A stretch of 64,000 bases of DNA, from assembly GCF_015244745.1 (NCBI RefSeq), contig NZ_JABCQI010000002.1:1-64000 (forward strand), read 5' to 3'. The translations under genes and the position numbers were made by a program. Position 1 is the stretch's first letter, and the number at the start of each line of letters is the position of its first letter. Under the pieces are notes generated by a model that ran no database searches, had not been told where the DNA came from, and saw only the letters and a program-made list of their open reading frames with translations. Shown here piece by piece: positions 1 to 8,774 of this stretch. The stretch comes from Gluconobacter cadivus (lineage in GTDB: Bacteria > Pseudomonadota > Alphaproteobacteria > Acetobacterales > Acetobacteraceae).

Positions 1-78
1 CGTCACAAAGACCGCCGCTACGGCATAAATGGAAAGCGGAGCAACGAAAACGCCAAACAGGTTAACTTCAGCCAGCAT
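1..78 (-). CDS. DUF1656 family small membrane protein (5' part only)
   Basis: The first 26 codons of a gene run off the left edge on the minus strand. The visible N-terminus (MLAEVNLFGVFVAPLSIYAV) has the hydrophobic start with a conserved NLFGV-type motif found in DUF1656 (AaeX-like) proteins. These are about 65-80 residue two-helix inner-membrane proteins, usually encoded with a FUSC/AaeB-type efflux pump and an HlyD-like adaptor. A GGAG lies about ten bases before the ATG. The partner genes would lie to the left of the window, so the efflux role is known only for the family. Confidence 0.6.
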   Translation of the reverse strand, partial: MLAEVNLFGVFVAPLSIYAVAAVFVT

Positions 79-170
79 CAGAAACCAGCTCCAGCGTCAA
101 CCACCAGACTGTCAAACGCCAGACTATAAGACAACTCGCCCACAACGCTCCTCAATCAAACACACCGAGT

Positions 171-191
171 CCCCCTCAAATAATGAGGGGG
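171..191 (-). terminator. Hairpin, probable transcription terminator
   Basis: A perfect 8-bp stem (CCCCCTCA / TGAGGGGG) with a 5-base loop lies downstream of the minus-strand gene at 270-704 and upstream of the gene at 1-78. Read on the minus strand it is followed by a moderately T-rich stretch. It therefore probably ends the 782-1066/270-704 transcript. Confidence 0.5.
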
Positions 192-269
192 TTGTGTTCT
201 GGAGACGTGCTTACGCCATTACGCTGGGGCTGACTATATGGCTTTGGCCAATATCAGCCACAAAATGTC

Positions 270-704
270 TTATTTCCGAAGACCGAGGATATTACGCACC
301 AGATCCAGTATACGCCTGAACGTGAAACGCCCGGCGGGACCAAAAACAACGCCTGTCAGGGCCGCCATGGCAACGGACTGCTTGAGCTGTGCCAGCTTGC
401 GATCACGACGGATGCGCGCCTCAATTGCGACAGGGTCCGGAATGGAGCGGGCCGCCAGAAGTCCGAAGATCAGGACGAACAGAAGGTCCACACCCATGAC
501 GCAGAGCGCAGAGGCCACATACCCCAGTCCGACCACGTCAATAAAGAATGCCCACAGGAACCCGTGAAACGAGATCGCCGCGAACATCAGAAAGACTGCA
601 GCGACAACACCGTAAGCGACTCTGCGGCCGATTCGCATGGCAGAGCGGGAAAGGATCTGTCCCTGGGCAGCAAGGACGTCCTGTCCGAGTTCAATGGGCT
701 TCAT
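270..704 (-). CDS. Phage holin family / YqjE-like membrane protein
   Basis: This 144-residue protein has a cytosolic N-terminus, two strongly hydrophobic segments (about residues 30-55 and 60-85), a basic linker and a weakly hydrophobic C-terminal stretch. That layout fits the Actinobacterial-type holin superfamily/YqjE group, which in proteobacteria sits next to a DUF883 (YqjD/ElaB) gene, as it does here 77 bp upstream. Such proteins are envelope-associated and stationary-phase or stress linked in enterobacteria. They are not proven lysis proteins, and no phage genes lie nearby. The exact function is unknown. Confidence 0.55.
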   Translation of the reverse strand: MKPIELGQDVLAAQGQILSRSAMRIGRRVAYGVVAAVFLMFAAISFHGFLWAFFIDVVGLGYVASALCVMGVDLLFVLIFGLLAARSIPDPVAIEARIRRDRKLAQLKQSVAMAALTGVVFGPAGRFTFRRILDLVRNILGLRK

Positions 705-781
705 GGGAAATCGTTTGCCTCTTCTTCAGGACGGAGCCGGACGCAATGCCGTCCGTCTCCTGCCTGGAAAGAACCGGGCTG

Positions 782-1066
782 TTACTTGGAGAAACGGCCG
801 GCAAGGAAACCGACAACGGCCGAAATCAGGACGGCTGCGATCGGACGCGCCCGCACACGCGTCGAAACATTTTCAATTTCATGATCCGTGATTTTGCGGG
901 CATTTGCAACGGCATGATCCGTACGGTCCGCTGCGTCGAGCAGGGCGGGATTGATGCGGTTGTTCAGGAGTTCCTGCAACTGGGTCCGCAGACCGTCGAT
1001 CTGAGCCTGCGTGGTCTCGGTTGCAACTTCAATGTTATCCTTGACGCTTTTACGGCTCATGTTCAA
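782..1066 (-). CDS. DUF883 (YqjD/ElaB-like) membrane-anchored protein
   Basis: This 94-residue protein has a long charged, glutamine-rich helical N-terminal part and a C-terminal hydrophobic anchor with a glycine motif (IAAVLISAVVGFLAGRFSK). This is the hallmark of the DUF883 family, in which the C-terminal helix tethers the protein to the inner membrane and the soluble helix can bind ribosomes (YqjD, ElaB). It is first in a two-gene operon with the holin-like gene. The next gene, at 1147, is divergent. Confidence 0.75.
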   Translation of the reverse strand: MNMSRKSVKDNIEVATETTQAQIDGLRTQLQELLNNRINPALLDAADRTDHAVANARKITDHEIENVSTRVRARPIAAVLISAVVGFLAGRFSK

Positions 1067-1146
1067 ACCCCTTCTTCAGTATCAGGTCAGATCCGTTCTG
1101 GCCTGATTTTGTTTCGCTCATAACGGTCCATTCTCCCAGAGGTTGC

Positions 1147-2319
1147 ATGTCAGGCCTGTCAGGCGCTCCCCGCATGGCTCCCAAGCAGAGGAGCACTCGC
1201 CCCTCCCGCCCCAAAGCCGTCGTGCAGCCCGTGCTGGATATTGTCGGCCTGCGTGCAGCCATCGATGCACCGCCCGTCGATCTGTCGCTCCTGCCGGGAG
1301 CGACTCTAACCCTTTTCGGCAACCAGCCTGCGGCCCTGTCGCGCCTTCTGGACGTACTGGCAGGATTCCTGCCCCATCTGGGCGGCACCATCATGGTCAA
1401 TGGCGACGATGTGACGTCCCGGCCGCCCGCAGAAAGGCGCATGCGGATCGTGAGTCTGCGGGACCCGCTGTTTCCGCATCTGAACCTGCGCGACAATATC
1501 GCCTTCAGCCTGCGCGCAAACGGCAAAGGTAAAACGGAGGCCCAGGCCGCCGCCGGGCGGATGATCTCGCTCATGGGACTGGATGGTCATGCCGACCTGC
1601 GCCCGGCTGAACTGAATGCTGAACAGTCGCTGCGCGTCAGACTGGCGCGCGCCCTGATCGCGTCGCCTGAGGTTCTGCTTCTGGATGACCCGCTTCACGC
1701 GCTCGATCCACATGCCGCACGCCGCATTTCGATCCTGCTGGGCACCCTCTCCCGCGCCCTGAACCTCAGCGTCATCCATGCCGTCTCACGGCGCGAGGAT
1801 GCCCTGCGCTCCGGCGGTGCCATCGCGGTTTTTCAGGATAATGTACTTTTGCAGTGCGCTGACGCAGCCCGTCTCTATGACCGTCCCGCCTGCGTTGAAG
1901 TCGCAACCCTTTTCGGCGAGACAAACACGTTGACAGGGCAGATTCTGGACATTGGCGATGACGTGGCCCGCGTGCATCTCGCCTGCGGAGGGATTGTAGA
2001 TGCCATGGTTTCCGAAGATCTGAGCGAGGGGCAGGAATGTCTTGTCTGCGTTCGCCCGGACCGGATATCGCCGTTTTTTGGCCCCCAGAGTCTTGGCATG
2101 GATGACGATGGGGACATCCCCGTGCGGGGCGTGCTGACCGACAGTACCCATCTCGGCGACCATATCCGCATGCGCGTCCGCTGTGCGGAAGGGACGGAAA
2201 TCGAACTGCGCCGCCCCCCGCTTCAGGCCCAGAAAATCCCGGCATCGGGCACCTCCGTACAGCTTGCCTGGCCTGCTGCTCATGCGACAGCCTTTCCGCT
2301 GAGTGCCGGGATGTATTAA
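1147..2319 (+). CDS. PotA-like ABC ATPase with degenerate Walker A and TOBE-type C-terminus
   Basis: This 390-residue protein has the layout of spermidine/iron-type ABC ATPases: a nucleotide-binding domain (about residues 30-250) and a C-terminal TOBE-like regulatory region (about 260-385). A Walker B-like stretch (VLLLDDPLHALD, residues about 177-188), a D-loop and an H-loop-like His (VIHAVS) are recognisable. The P-loop is not: where GxxGxGKST should be, residues 56-68 read LFGNQPAALSRLL, lacking the Lys and Ser/Thr. The signature LSGGQ is LNAEQ, and the catalytic Glu after Walker B is Asp181. ATP hydrolysis is therefore doubtful. It heads an operon with a solute-binding protein and a short permease-like protein. 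The N-terminal 30 residues are basic and atypical. Confidence 0.75.
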   Translation: MSGLSGAPRMAPKQRSTRPSRPKAVVQPVLDIVGLRAAIDAPPVDLSLLPGATLTLFGNQPAALSRLLDVLAGFLPHLGGTIMVNGDDVTSRPPAERRMRIVSLRDPLFPHLNLRDNIAFSLRANGKGKTEAQAAAGRMISLMGLDGHADLRPAELNAEQSLRVRLARALIASPEVLLLDDPLHALDPHAARRISILLGTLSRALNLSVIHAVSRREDALRSGGAIAVFQDNVLLQCADAARLYDRPACVEVATLFGETNTLTGQILDIGDDVARVHLACGGIVDAMVSEDLSEGQECLVCVRPDRISPFFGPQSLGMDDDGDIPVRGVLTDSTHLGDHIRMRVRCAEGTEIELRRPPLQAQKIPASGTSVQLAWPAAHATAFPLSAGMY

Positions 2320-2415
2320 ACTACGCCCGTTCTGTCCGAGTGTAATCGGACAGCCCCTTTCGGACACCTGAATTTTTCTGAGGATCCTCTCGTTCTGACC
2401 CGGCCCGCCTTCCCT

Positions 2416-3525
2416 TTGCGACATGTCTTTTGGACATCTGGTCGGATCTCCCGCAGGAGCCTTCCGCTTCGGGCGTCTTTGTGCGCGTTGCTGATTCTGT
2501 CATCGCTAAATTCGACAGTGCAGGCCGCCTCGCCCCATCAGAGCGGTGGTATCGGCACGTTTCTGACGTCTGTCGGGCGCGACATTACATCCGTTTTCGT
2601 GCCCGCACCGGCCTCCGCCCATGGGCACAGACGCGTTCGCCACGTTCGCAAACCCGTCCATCGTCCAGAACCCGGCTTCGGTGTTCCGCAAGGAACGATC
2701 GCAGCGCACGCCCTGACTTCCGCCAACACCGCGCTGCCTCTGGTAGAATGGGACGGTAAGACCAGCACCCTCCAGACTGCGATGCAGGCAGCAAAACCCG
2801 CATGGATGGCCGTCCTCGTCACCGGGACGCAATTGGCTCAGTCCTGTGAAGGCAAATGGGTTCGTCCGATAGATAACACTTCCACCTGCGGCATTCCCGG
2901 AGGCGTGAGCGACATCGCCCTCACCTGGGATCGCTCACGGCTGACAGCAGCCCCAAACTGGCAGGATTTCTGGGATGTGGCCCGCCATCCGGGACGACGG
3001 GGGTTGCATTTTGGCGCCCGGACAACACTGGAAATCGCTTTGCTGGCTGACGGCGTTGCGCCACAGAATATCTATGCAACGCTTTCGACGCCAACCGGCG
3101 TGGAGCGTGCGTTCCGCAGACTGGACTTGCTGCGCCCCTATATCGTGTGGTGGGAAACACCGGCCGATGCCGCCCGCATCATGGAACAGAGCGGCGCCCT
3201 TATGCTGAGCGCACCCGCCACTGAAGTCACCAGCGTGAGTGCGCGCGCTCCATCCGGCCCGGCGACATCACTGTTCGTTGCCGGAACACAGAATGTGCTC
3301 CGCTCGCCCCTTTTCTGGGCCATTCCCATTAATGTTTCCGCCGAAAGCGCCCACCGGGCCCTTGAGCAACTCCGGATGCACGCGCCTCATCTGGAAGACA
3401 TGCCTACGCCCGTTCCCCCAGAAGCGGCTCCTACGTTCCTGACGGTCAGCGATACGTTCTGGTCCCTGCATGGCGACGCGCTCGAACAGCAGTTCGCAGC
3501 ACATTTCGCTCCCCGGACGCCCTGA
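2416..3525 (+). CDS. Periplasmic solute-binding protein, PotD-like (family 1 SBP)
   Basis: This 369-residue protein has an N-terminal basic region and hydrophobic segment ending in VQA-A, consistent with a Sec signal peptide, then a mature domain. Traces of the spermidine/putrescine-binding fold can be seen: WQDFWDVARHPGRRGL corresponds to the WxDFxDxxxFPGKR segment, and YIVWWETPADAARIMEQSGA to the 'WW..G....L..G' segment. The only start in frame is TTG at 2416 with no obvious ribosome site, so the true start may be slightly downstream. The 3' stop overlaps the next ATG (TGATG), showing tight coupling. Its ligand cannot be told from sequence. Confidence 0.65.
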   Translation: MRHVFWTSGRISRRSLPLRASLCALLILSSLNSTVQAASPHQSGGIGTFLTSVGRDITSVFVPAPASAHGHRRVRHVRKPVHRPEPGFGVPQGTIAAHALTSANTALPLVEWDGKTSTLQTAMQAAKPAWMAVLVTGTQLAQSCEGKWVRPIDNTSTCGIPGGVSDIALTWDRSRLTAAPNWQDFWDVARHPGRRGLHFGARTTLEIALLADGVAPQNIYATLSTPTGVERAFRRLDLLRPYIVWWETPADAARIMEQSGALMLSAPATEVTSVSARAPSGPATSLFVAGTQNVLRSPLFWAIPINVSAESAHRALEQLRMHAPHLEDMPTPVPPEAAPTFLTVSDTFWSLHGDALEQQFAAHFAPRTP

Positions 3526-3929
3526 TGGCCCTCGCGCTCCGCCTTAATCTTCCCTCGATTCTGACAGGGCTTCTGGGAGCCTGTGCGCTGATCGCACTCC
3601 TCATGCGCGTTCTTCCAGCTTCCGTTCTGCGCCGTCTGGGACTGATCCTGCTTCTGCCCGGACCGGGGCTGGCCCTTGCAATGGCCAGTCTTCATTCTGC
3701 TCCGGGATGGCTCGAAGGACTACTCATCGCCCCCGCAGTCGCTTTTCCCATTGGGGCAACTCTTTTGACTCTTCCTCCCGGCACGACCCGCGCCGCCATC
3801 GGTCTGGGAGCAGATCTGCCGACACGCCTGCGCCTGATCTGGTTTCCGCTTCTGTTGCCATCCGTTGTTCTTTCTCTTCTTCTGGCGACCGCTTTCTGCG
3901 TCGCCTGTGCCCTGCTGGACCATCCATGA
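3525..3929 (+). CDS. Short ABC permease-like membrane protein
   Basis: This 134-residue, very hydrophobic protein has about four membrane segments. Residues 87-112 (TTRAAIGLGAD... FPLLLP) match the EAA loop by which ABC permeases contact their ATPase (EAAxxxGAxxxxxFxxxxLPxxxP). Normal PotB/PotC permeases are 260-300 residues with six helices. This one keeps only the C-terminal half with a single coupling helix. Start and stop both overlap neighbours (1 and 4 bases), so it is translationally coupled to the binding protein and to the YcgN-like gene. It is either a relic or a minimal permease working as an oligomer. Confidence 0.6.
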   Translation: MALALRLNLPSILTGLLGACALIALLMRVLPASVLRRLGLILLLPGPGLALAMASLHSAPGWLEGLLIAPAVAFPIGATLLTLPPGTTRAAIGLGADLPTRLRLIWFPLLLPSVVLSLLLATAFCVACALLDHP

Positions 3930-4417
3930 CGTCTTCCTCCGCGCCTTTCTGGCAAACCGTTCCTTTGGATCAGATGTCCTCCGAGCAGTGGGAATCCCTC
4001 TGCGACGGTTGCGGTCGCTGCTGCCTCAACAAACTGCGCGACGAAGATACGGAAGAGGTGATTTACACTGACGTTGCCTGCCGCCTTCTCGACACCCATA
4101 CCTGCCGTTGCACCGACTACGCCGACCGCCACCGTAAGGTCCCCGACTGCGTGACCCTGACCCCTGCACTTCTGGCCGAAATCGACTGGCTTCCGCCCAG
4201 TTGCTCTTATCGCCTGCTACGCGACGGCTTTGATCTCCCCGACTGGCACCCGCTGCGCACGGGCAACGACAAAGGCGTCCACAGTTCCGGTGCATCCGTT
4301 CAGGACCGCTGCATCAGCGAACGTCGCGCTGGCCCACTGGAAGACCATCTGGAAGACTGGCCCGGCGAATGGCCGGACCGCTCGCCGCTGTGTCAGGTCC
4401 TGAAACGCAAGGGCTGA
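3926..4417 (+). CDS. YcgN/UPF0260 family cysteine-cluster protein
   Basis: This 163-residue protein starts at the ATG overlapping the previous stop. The reading frame extends further upstream, but that part shadows the permease gene. It has the UPF0260 hallmark: a cysteine cluster near the N-terminus (C26-x2-C29-x2-CC, residues 26-33) and further Cys at CRLLDTHTCRCTDY, followed by VPDCVTLTP and WLPPSCSYRLL. These match the YkgJ-type CxxCxxCC zinc/iron-binding family. The biochemical role is unknown. The typical length (about 150-165) is retained. Confidence 0.85.
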   Translation: MTSSSAPFWQTVPLDQMSSEQWESLCDGCGRCCLNKLRDEDTEEVIYTDVACRLLDTHTCRCTDYADRHRKVPDCVTLTPALLAEIDWLPPSCSYRLLRDGFDLPDWHPLRTGNDKGVHSSGASVQDRCISERRAGPLEDHLEDWPGEWPDRSPLCQVLKRKG

Positions 4418-4422
4418 CATCC

Positions 4423-5106
4423 ATGGTCCCCCCGACCGTTCCACTGATCTGGAAGCGTTCGGCACGGGCCAAACGCATCACCCTGCGGATCGAACCAGTC
4501 CGCGGCGAAGTCATCGTCACGGTTCCCCAGACTGTCACCAAAGACCGAGCACTGGCTTTTGTTCACCAACAGACGGAATGGATCGCAAGAGCCCTTGCGG
4601 CATTGCCGGAAAAGCCCGCACTGACAGACGGTTCTCACGTCATGATCGACGGGCACCACGTTCCGATTCTTCATGACCCCATGGCCAGACGTGGATGCTG
4701 GCTTGATACAGACGGGCTCCACGTGAGCGGAGATGCTTCCCATACAACCCGTCGCGTCCGCGATTTTCTTCAGATTCTGGCAAAAGAACGTCTGACCCAG
4801 ACACTTCAGGCCCATTCCGAAACAATGACTCTGTATCCCACACGTCTCGACCTGCGTGAGGTCCGAACGCGCTGGGGAAGCTGCACGAAACAGGGCCGGA
4901 TCATGCTCAGCTGGCGCCTGCTGATGGCGCCAGTTCCAATACAGAATTATGTTATTATCCACGAACTGGCGCACCTGAAACACTTCAACCATGGCTCCGA
5001 CTTCTGGGCTCTGGTGGACAGTTTTATTCCCGAAGGACGCATTGGACGTCTTGCAGCGGAACGCTGGTTGAGAGAAAACGGTACCGCTCTTCTGCGCGCA
5101 GCATGA
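4423..5106 (+). CDS. YgjP-like metal-dependent hydrolase (DUF45, M48-type)
   Basis: This 227-residue protein begins at ATG 4423, five bases after the previous stop. A longer frame from 4369 would overlap the YcgN gene. It has the YgjP/WLM fold signature: an N-terminal region SARAKRITLRI, a central VRTRWGSC motif, and the zinc site HELAH (H180-E181-x-x-H184) with a third ligand His190 in HFNHGSDFW. The family is a zinc metallopeptidase-like group of uncertain substrate. It ends the five-gene operon, seven bases before the tRNA-Leu gene. Confidence 0.9.
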   Translation: MVPPTVPLIWKRSARAKRITLRIEPVRGEVIVTVPQTVTKDRALAFVHQQTEWIARALAALPEKPALTDGSHVMIDGHHVPILHDPMARRGCWLDTDGLHVSGDASHTTRRVRDFLQILAKERLTQTLQAHSETMTLYPTRLDLREVRTRWGSCTKQGRIMLSWRLLMAPVPIQNYVIIHELAHLKHFNHGSDFWALVDSFIPEGRIGRLAAERWLRENGTALLRAA

Positions 5107-5113
5107 GAGCTGT

Positions 5114-5199
5114 GCGAGCTTGGCGGAATGGTAGACGCACGAGACTTAAAATCTCGAGTCCGCAAGGACGTGCGGGTTCGAGTCCCGCAGCTCGCACCA
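5114..5199 (+). tRNA. tRNA-Leu, anticodon UAA
   Basis: This is an 86-base class II tRNA with acceptor stem GCGAGCT / AGCTCGC, encoded CCA, anticodon loop CTTAAAA (anticodon TAA), a long variable arm (GTCCGCAAGGACG region) and the T-arm GGTTCGAGTCCC. Its 3' end is the integration target of both islands. The gene is left intact because the incoming elements supply the same 3' sequence. Confidence 0.95.
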
Positions 5200-5200
5200 C
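5175..5200 (+). repeat. att repeat 1 (tRNA-Leu 3' end)
   Basis: This 26-base stretch from the T-arm to the base after CCA recurs exactly at 23903-23928, and its first 25 bases recur at 35650-35674. The three direct repeats bound two consecutive islands, each with an integrase just to the right of its left-hand repeat. This is the classic footprint of tyrosine-integrase insertion into a tRNA gene. Confidence 0.9.
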
Positions 5201-5233
5201 ATAACTCTCTGATTTCATTGAAAATTCGAGGGT

Positions 5234-6997
5234 ATGACCCGCAATCTGCGGGTTGGTTCTCCAAAGCTCTTCTCCAAAATCTGGAGAAACTTCGTGCTCA
5301 AGCAAGTCGGTTCACGATTCCACTTCCGCCGTGTCGTTCCCGCGGCACTTCGTCCGATTCTCGGAAAAAGTGAGATCTGGATCTCGCTGGGAACAGCAGG
5401 CAAAGTTGAAGCCCGACGTCGCGCAGCGGAGCTGCATGCCCAAACGACTGATGTTTTCAGAGGACTTCGCAGCGTGAGCCGTTCCAAACCACCTTCTGAA
5501 ACCTCCCTGCCCTCTCCGAACGAGAGTGCAGATTTCATGAAGAAACACGGCTTCAAAACCAAAGACGACGTCTATCGGGCTTTGCTGGATAAATACCAAA
5601 ACATGCTCGCAACGCAGGAGACCATTCGAAAGAATGACGTCTCGTCAGCGGAGATGGCCGGACAAATCAGATACTACAAAAGCACGATGCAACACGCTCA
5701 CGACGTCCGGGCTTTGAGCGCAGGCATCGAAAAAATTATTGCGGTCGCGCTCGACAGCCAAAATCACATGACGGCAATGACGCGAAAACTGATCGAGGCC
5801 TCCAATATCAGCGCCGCTGAGAAGAAAGGTCTTGAGAACGAAATCAAGCGTCTTCATGAGACGCTCTTGAGTACATTCACAAAAGCGCTCGATGGTCGGA
5901 GCACTGCAACCGAGACCTCAGCGCCTGCGACCAATGAAACTGACACAAAGCCCAAAAAGGGCGTAGCAACACCGAAGACACGGCCCGCCATTTTACTCAC
6001 TGAGGCGCTCAACCGCTTTTTGAACAGCAAGCCTGCGAAAAGCCTCGAAACTCAGAGAGACACCAGCAGAACCGTAGCGCTTTTCATTGAGGCTTTTGGT
6101 GACAAGTCCATTCGCGAGATTAATGGCAAAGTCGCCGGTGATTTCAGGGATGTCCTGTTTTCTCTCCCAGCCTCACACGGCAAAACCAAGAACCTGTCCC
6201 TGCAAGACGAAATCGAAAGAGCGGCCTCTCAGGATGTGTCGACGCTGAGCGCAAAGACTGTGAAGAACCACTTCATGCGCCTCTCCTCTTTGTGGAACGA
6301 CCTCCTGCGCCGAGACATGGTTGAGAAGAATCCCTGGGGCAATTGGGACTTCAATCTGACCAAGAAGACCTCACGTCGTGCCTGGACAGCAGAGGAGATG
6401 AGTAAACTTCTGCAAACGCCTTGGCCCTTGTGCAGTATTCCTGCTGATACCTTCAAAGGCATCACGATGATTGCCGCTTATAGCGGGATGCGCTTGGGAG
6501 AAATCTGCAATCTGCGCAATGGGGACATTGAGACTATTGATGGCGTTCTATGCTTCCGCATTTGTGCTCATCCTGAAGACAACTGGTCTCCCAAAACTGA
6601 GGCCGGAGAACGTCTTGTTCCTATCCACTCCGCTTTGCTTGATTGGGGTATTCTGAATTTCCAGAACGCAGGCGAGAAATATCTCTTCTCTGAGTTGAAG
6701 ATATCAACGGATGGCAATCGTGGTGCTGACTTCAGTCGGGCGTTTTCACGCTACAAAACAATGATGGAGCTTCCCCCAGCGGTCACGTTTCACGGGTTCC
6801 GGCATACTGTCTCGACGCTTTTACGAAACCAGAACAGCGATATCCGGGAGCTTTGGATTGATGCGTTGCTGGGACATGAGGCCAGCCATAAAAGTCAGGG
6901 AGCGACGACGTACCTCAGCGGCATTGAGATGCAGAACCTGAAGAGGACGGTCGAAGCAATTCAGTATCCCGCCTTCAACCTTCCCCCGCTTGGATGA
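5234..6997 (+). CDS. int: Tyrosine recombinase (integrase) of island 1
   Basis: This 587-residue phage/island-type integrase starts 35 bases after the tRNA. The N-terminal part carries an SFRRxVPxxLR-type arm-binding motif (FHFRRVVPAALRPILG), the middle a long coiled/charged region (about 100-250) and a core-binding SAM-like domain (about 260-370). The C-terminal catalytic domain has the first Arg in YSGMRLGEICNLR, then HGFRHTVSTLL (HxxR), LLGHEASHKS (the H/W box) and the Tyr in TTYLSG. It should excise and integrate island 1 at tRNA-Leu. The translation start is uncertain because the first 20 residues are unlike the second integrase. It is clearly related to the integrase at 24019. Confidence 0.93.
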   Translation: MTRNLRVGSPKLFSKIWRNFVLKQVGSRFHFRRVVPAALRPILGKSEIWISLGTAGKVEARRRAAELHAQTTDVFRGLRSVSRSKPPSETSLPSPNESADFMKKHGFKTKDDVYRALLDKYQNMLATQETIRKNDVSSAEMAGQIRYYKSTMQHAHDVRALSAGIEKIIAVALDSQNHMTAMTRKLIEASNISAAEKKGLENEIKRLHETLLSTFTKALDGRSTATETSAPATNETDTKPKKGVATPKTRPAILLTEALNRFLNSKPAKSLETQRDTSRTVALFIEAFGDKSIREINGKVAGDFRDVLFSLPASHGKTKNLSLQDEIERAASQDVSTLSAKTVKNHFMRLSSLWNDLLRRDMVEKNPWGNWDFNLTKKTSRRAWTAEEMSKLLQTPWPLCSIPADTFKGITMIAAYSGMRLGEICNLRNGDIETIDGVLCFRICAHPEDNWSPKTEAGERLVPIHSALLDWGILNFQNAGEKYLFSELKISTDGNRGADFSRAFSRYKTMMELPPAVTFHGFRHTVSTLLRNQNSDIRELWIDALLGHEASHKSQGATTYLSGIEMQNLKRTVEAIQYPAFNLPPLG

Positions 6998-7459
6998 TGA
7001 CTCAAATGTCTCTTACTCTATCCCACCGCAAAACCCACGTCATACAAAGTACCATTTAGGAGATAATTTCTTATTGTGGGTAGAACAGAAGACCTTCTGC
7101 TTTCGCCTCATATTGGACACACATACGGTTAGGAAAGTTTCCCAAAGCCGACCTGCATCATCCAACGCTCTTCTAGCGATTACGGATAGTTGAATTGCTT
7201 ACGCATTCAACCGCTTGAGGTTCAAATATCATCAGGCGGTCTGTTCCGGAACAAGTCGAGAATTATGTCTACGTTACAGCCCGCTTCGGTGGACCAATCT
7301 GCTCTTTGAGTTCAAGAGTATCAAGCGGGCGGCGTTAGTTTATCGGGAAATATTCTCTGAAATTGCTCTGAATAAAAATGCGGAATACCTTAGGTCAAGA
7401 ACTGAGGAGCGAATTTGCGATGCACCTGATTATGTTTCTGATGGCGAGTTTGCGTGCTG
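6998..7459 (+). other. Gap between integrase and SIR2 operon
   Basis: About 460 bases without a gene I can defend. Two short open frames occur (67 and 81 codons, the second from a TTG at 7215), but neither has a ribosome site or a recognisable motif. The second could be a decayed gene, because its C-terminal part (REIFSEIALNKNAEYLRSRTEERI) looks protein-like. The promoter for the defence operon is expected here. Confidence 0.35.
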
Positions 7460-8773
7460 ATGGTCCCCATGGCAGATAACATTCCGAGCTCTCCGCCTCC
7501 TCCGCCACGCACATTTCAATTTATCCGGTCGTCCGATGTGCCTGCGCCTCCCCTGATTTGGGGTAAGGACGAGGAGCTAGTTCGCAAGGCTATCGGAGAA
7601 GCAATGAACGCCCGCAACGTAGCCTTCTTACTAGGTGCCGGCTGCTCGTCGATGTGGGTAGACGGCAAGGAATGCGGCATTCCGACTATGGCCCCGTTGG
7701 CCAAGACTTTTTGTACGCACCCAACAATCGAACTTGATGAGAACTTAGATCAGGTTGAACCACCGAAGTGGGCGCTCGTCGCAGATGACGTAGAGTTCCT
7801 CGGTAGGTTGGGGGCAAAACTCAAAGGAACAGAATACGAGAAAAACCTTGAGCGGCTAATGGAGCTTCTGCACAGCCTTCGTTTCGTCTTTGCACGGAGC
7901 GACCTCGCCAAGCATGTCGAGCAGAAGGCCAAAATCGAGAGTTTGATCGCCAAAGTGCAGAATTTTCTGTGGGAGCACTGCACCGATGGCGCATTCGCCC
8001 ACGGCGATGGTTCGGTCCTCGCGCTCTACGAGTCATTCTATCGCAAGCTGGTGATGCGCGATCGCTCGCTTCCTAGGCCCTGGGTGTTCACGACCAATTA
8101 CGATCTCTTCAACGAGCGGGCGATGGACCGGCTCGGCGTGCCCTATGCCAATGGCTTTTCCGGGGTTGTAGAGCGTCGCTTCAATCCGGCAACCTTTCGA
8201 TATGCTCTTGCTGAACAGCTTGACCTGTCCAACCGGAAGTGGACTGCTGTCGATAGCTTTATCTATCTCTGCAAGCTCCATGGATCGATCAGCTGGACAG
8301 AGGATGACCATGGTCTATTTCCCATCCGGGAGACTGTGCCTCAGGACGTCCCCGGCAAGGTCATGATCTACCCGACCCCGGCGAAACAGAATTCGAGCCT
8401 AGGGTCGCCATACGCTGATCTTTTCAGGGAGTTCCAATCACGAATAGTCCGCGAGCAGAGCGTGCTGATCACAGCTGGCTTCGCGTTTGGTGACGAGCAC
8501 CTCAACAATATCATCTACCAAGCGCTCACCATTCCAACCTTCAGGCTGATTGTTTTTGCAGATCCGGCTTCGACGGGAGAGATCGCCAAGCTCATTGCCC
8601 TGAAGGATCCCCGCATCTGGATCATCGGAGGGGAAGGACCTATCGAAGGTTCACGAGCTCACTATTTCGATACCATCGTCGAGTATTTCCTACCACAAAG
8701 GCCTGCTGAGCGGATCGATGACGCAGTGAGGCTTGTGCTGGAGACGTTCGGTCGTAAGTCTGGGGAGGTATAA
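7460..8773 (+). CDS. SIR2-domain NADase-like defence protein
   Basis: About 437 residues, numbered from the ATG at 7460 (GTG 7454 and ATG 7469 are alternatives). The SIR2 core motifs of prokaryotic defence NADases are present: the nucleotide loop FLLGAGCSS (G59-A-G), TTNYD (211-215), KLHGSISW with the catalytic-type His274, and GFAFGDEHLN (from 340), the C-terminal motif typical of SIR2_2/Dsr-like proteins. In characterised systems such domains deplete NAD+ when phage is sensed. It is followed one base later by a HerA ATPase behind a strong GGGGAGGT ribosome site, so the two are one operon. This pairing is a known defence arrangement (SIR2-HerA). Confidence 0.88.
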   Translation: MVPMADNIPSSPPPPPRTFQFIRSSDVPAPPLIWGKDEELVRKAIGEAMNARNVAFLLGAGCSSMWVDGKECGIPTMAPLAKTFCTHPTIELDENLDQVEPPKWALVADDVEFLGRLGAKLKGTEYEKNLERLMELLHSLRFVFARSDLAKHVEQKAKIESLIAKVQNFLWEHCTDGAFAHGDGSVLALYESFYRKLVMRDRSLPRPWVFTTNYDLFNERAMDRLGVPYANGFSGVVERRFNPATFRYALAEQLDLSNRKWTAVDSFIYLCKLHGSISWTEDDHGLFPIRETVPQDVPGKVMIYPTPAKQNSSLGSPYADLFREFQSRIVREQSVLITAGFAFGDEHLNNIIYQALTIPTFRLIVFADPASTGEIAKLIALKDPRIWIIGGEGPIEGSRAHYFDTIVEYFLPQRPAERIDDAVRLVLETFGRKSGEV

Positions 8774-8774
8774 A

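Noticed and set aside
270-1066. Prophage lysis cassette
   Set aside because: A holin-family protein is present, but its neighbour is DUF883 and no endolysin or phage structural genes are nearby; it fits the chromosomal YqjD-YqjE-type pair better.
548-1123. Long plus-strand open frames opposite the holin-like and DUF883 genes
   Set aside because: They are antisense shadows of two genes with clear membrane and helical patterns on the minus strand and have no motifs.
5024-5305. Minus-strand frame over the tRNA-Leu gene
   Set aside because: It is the same tRNA-derived false frame (RAAGLEPARPCG...).
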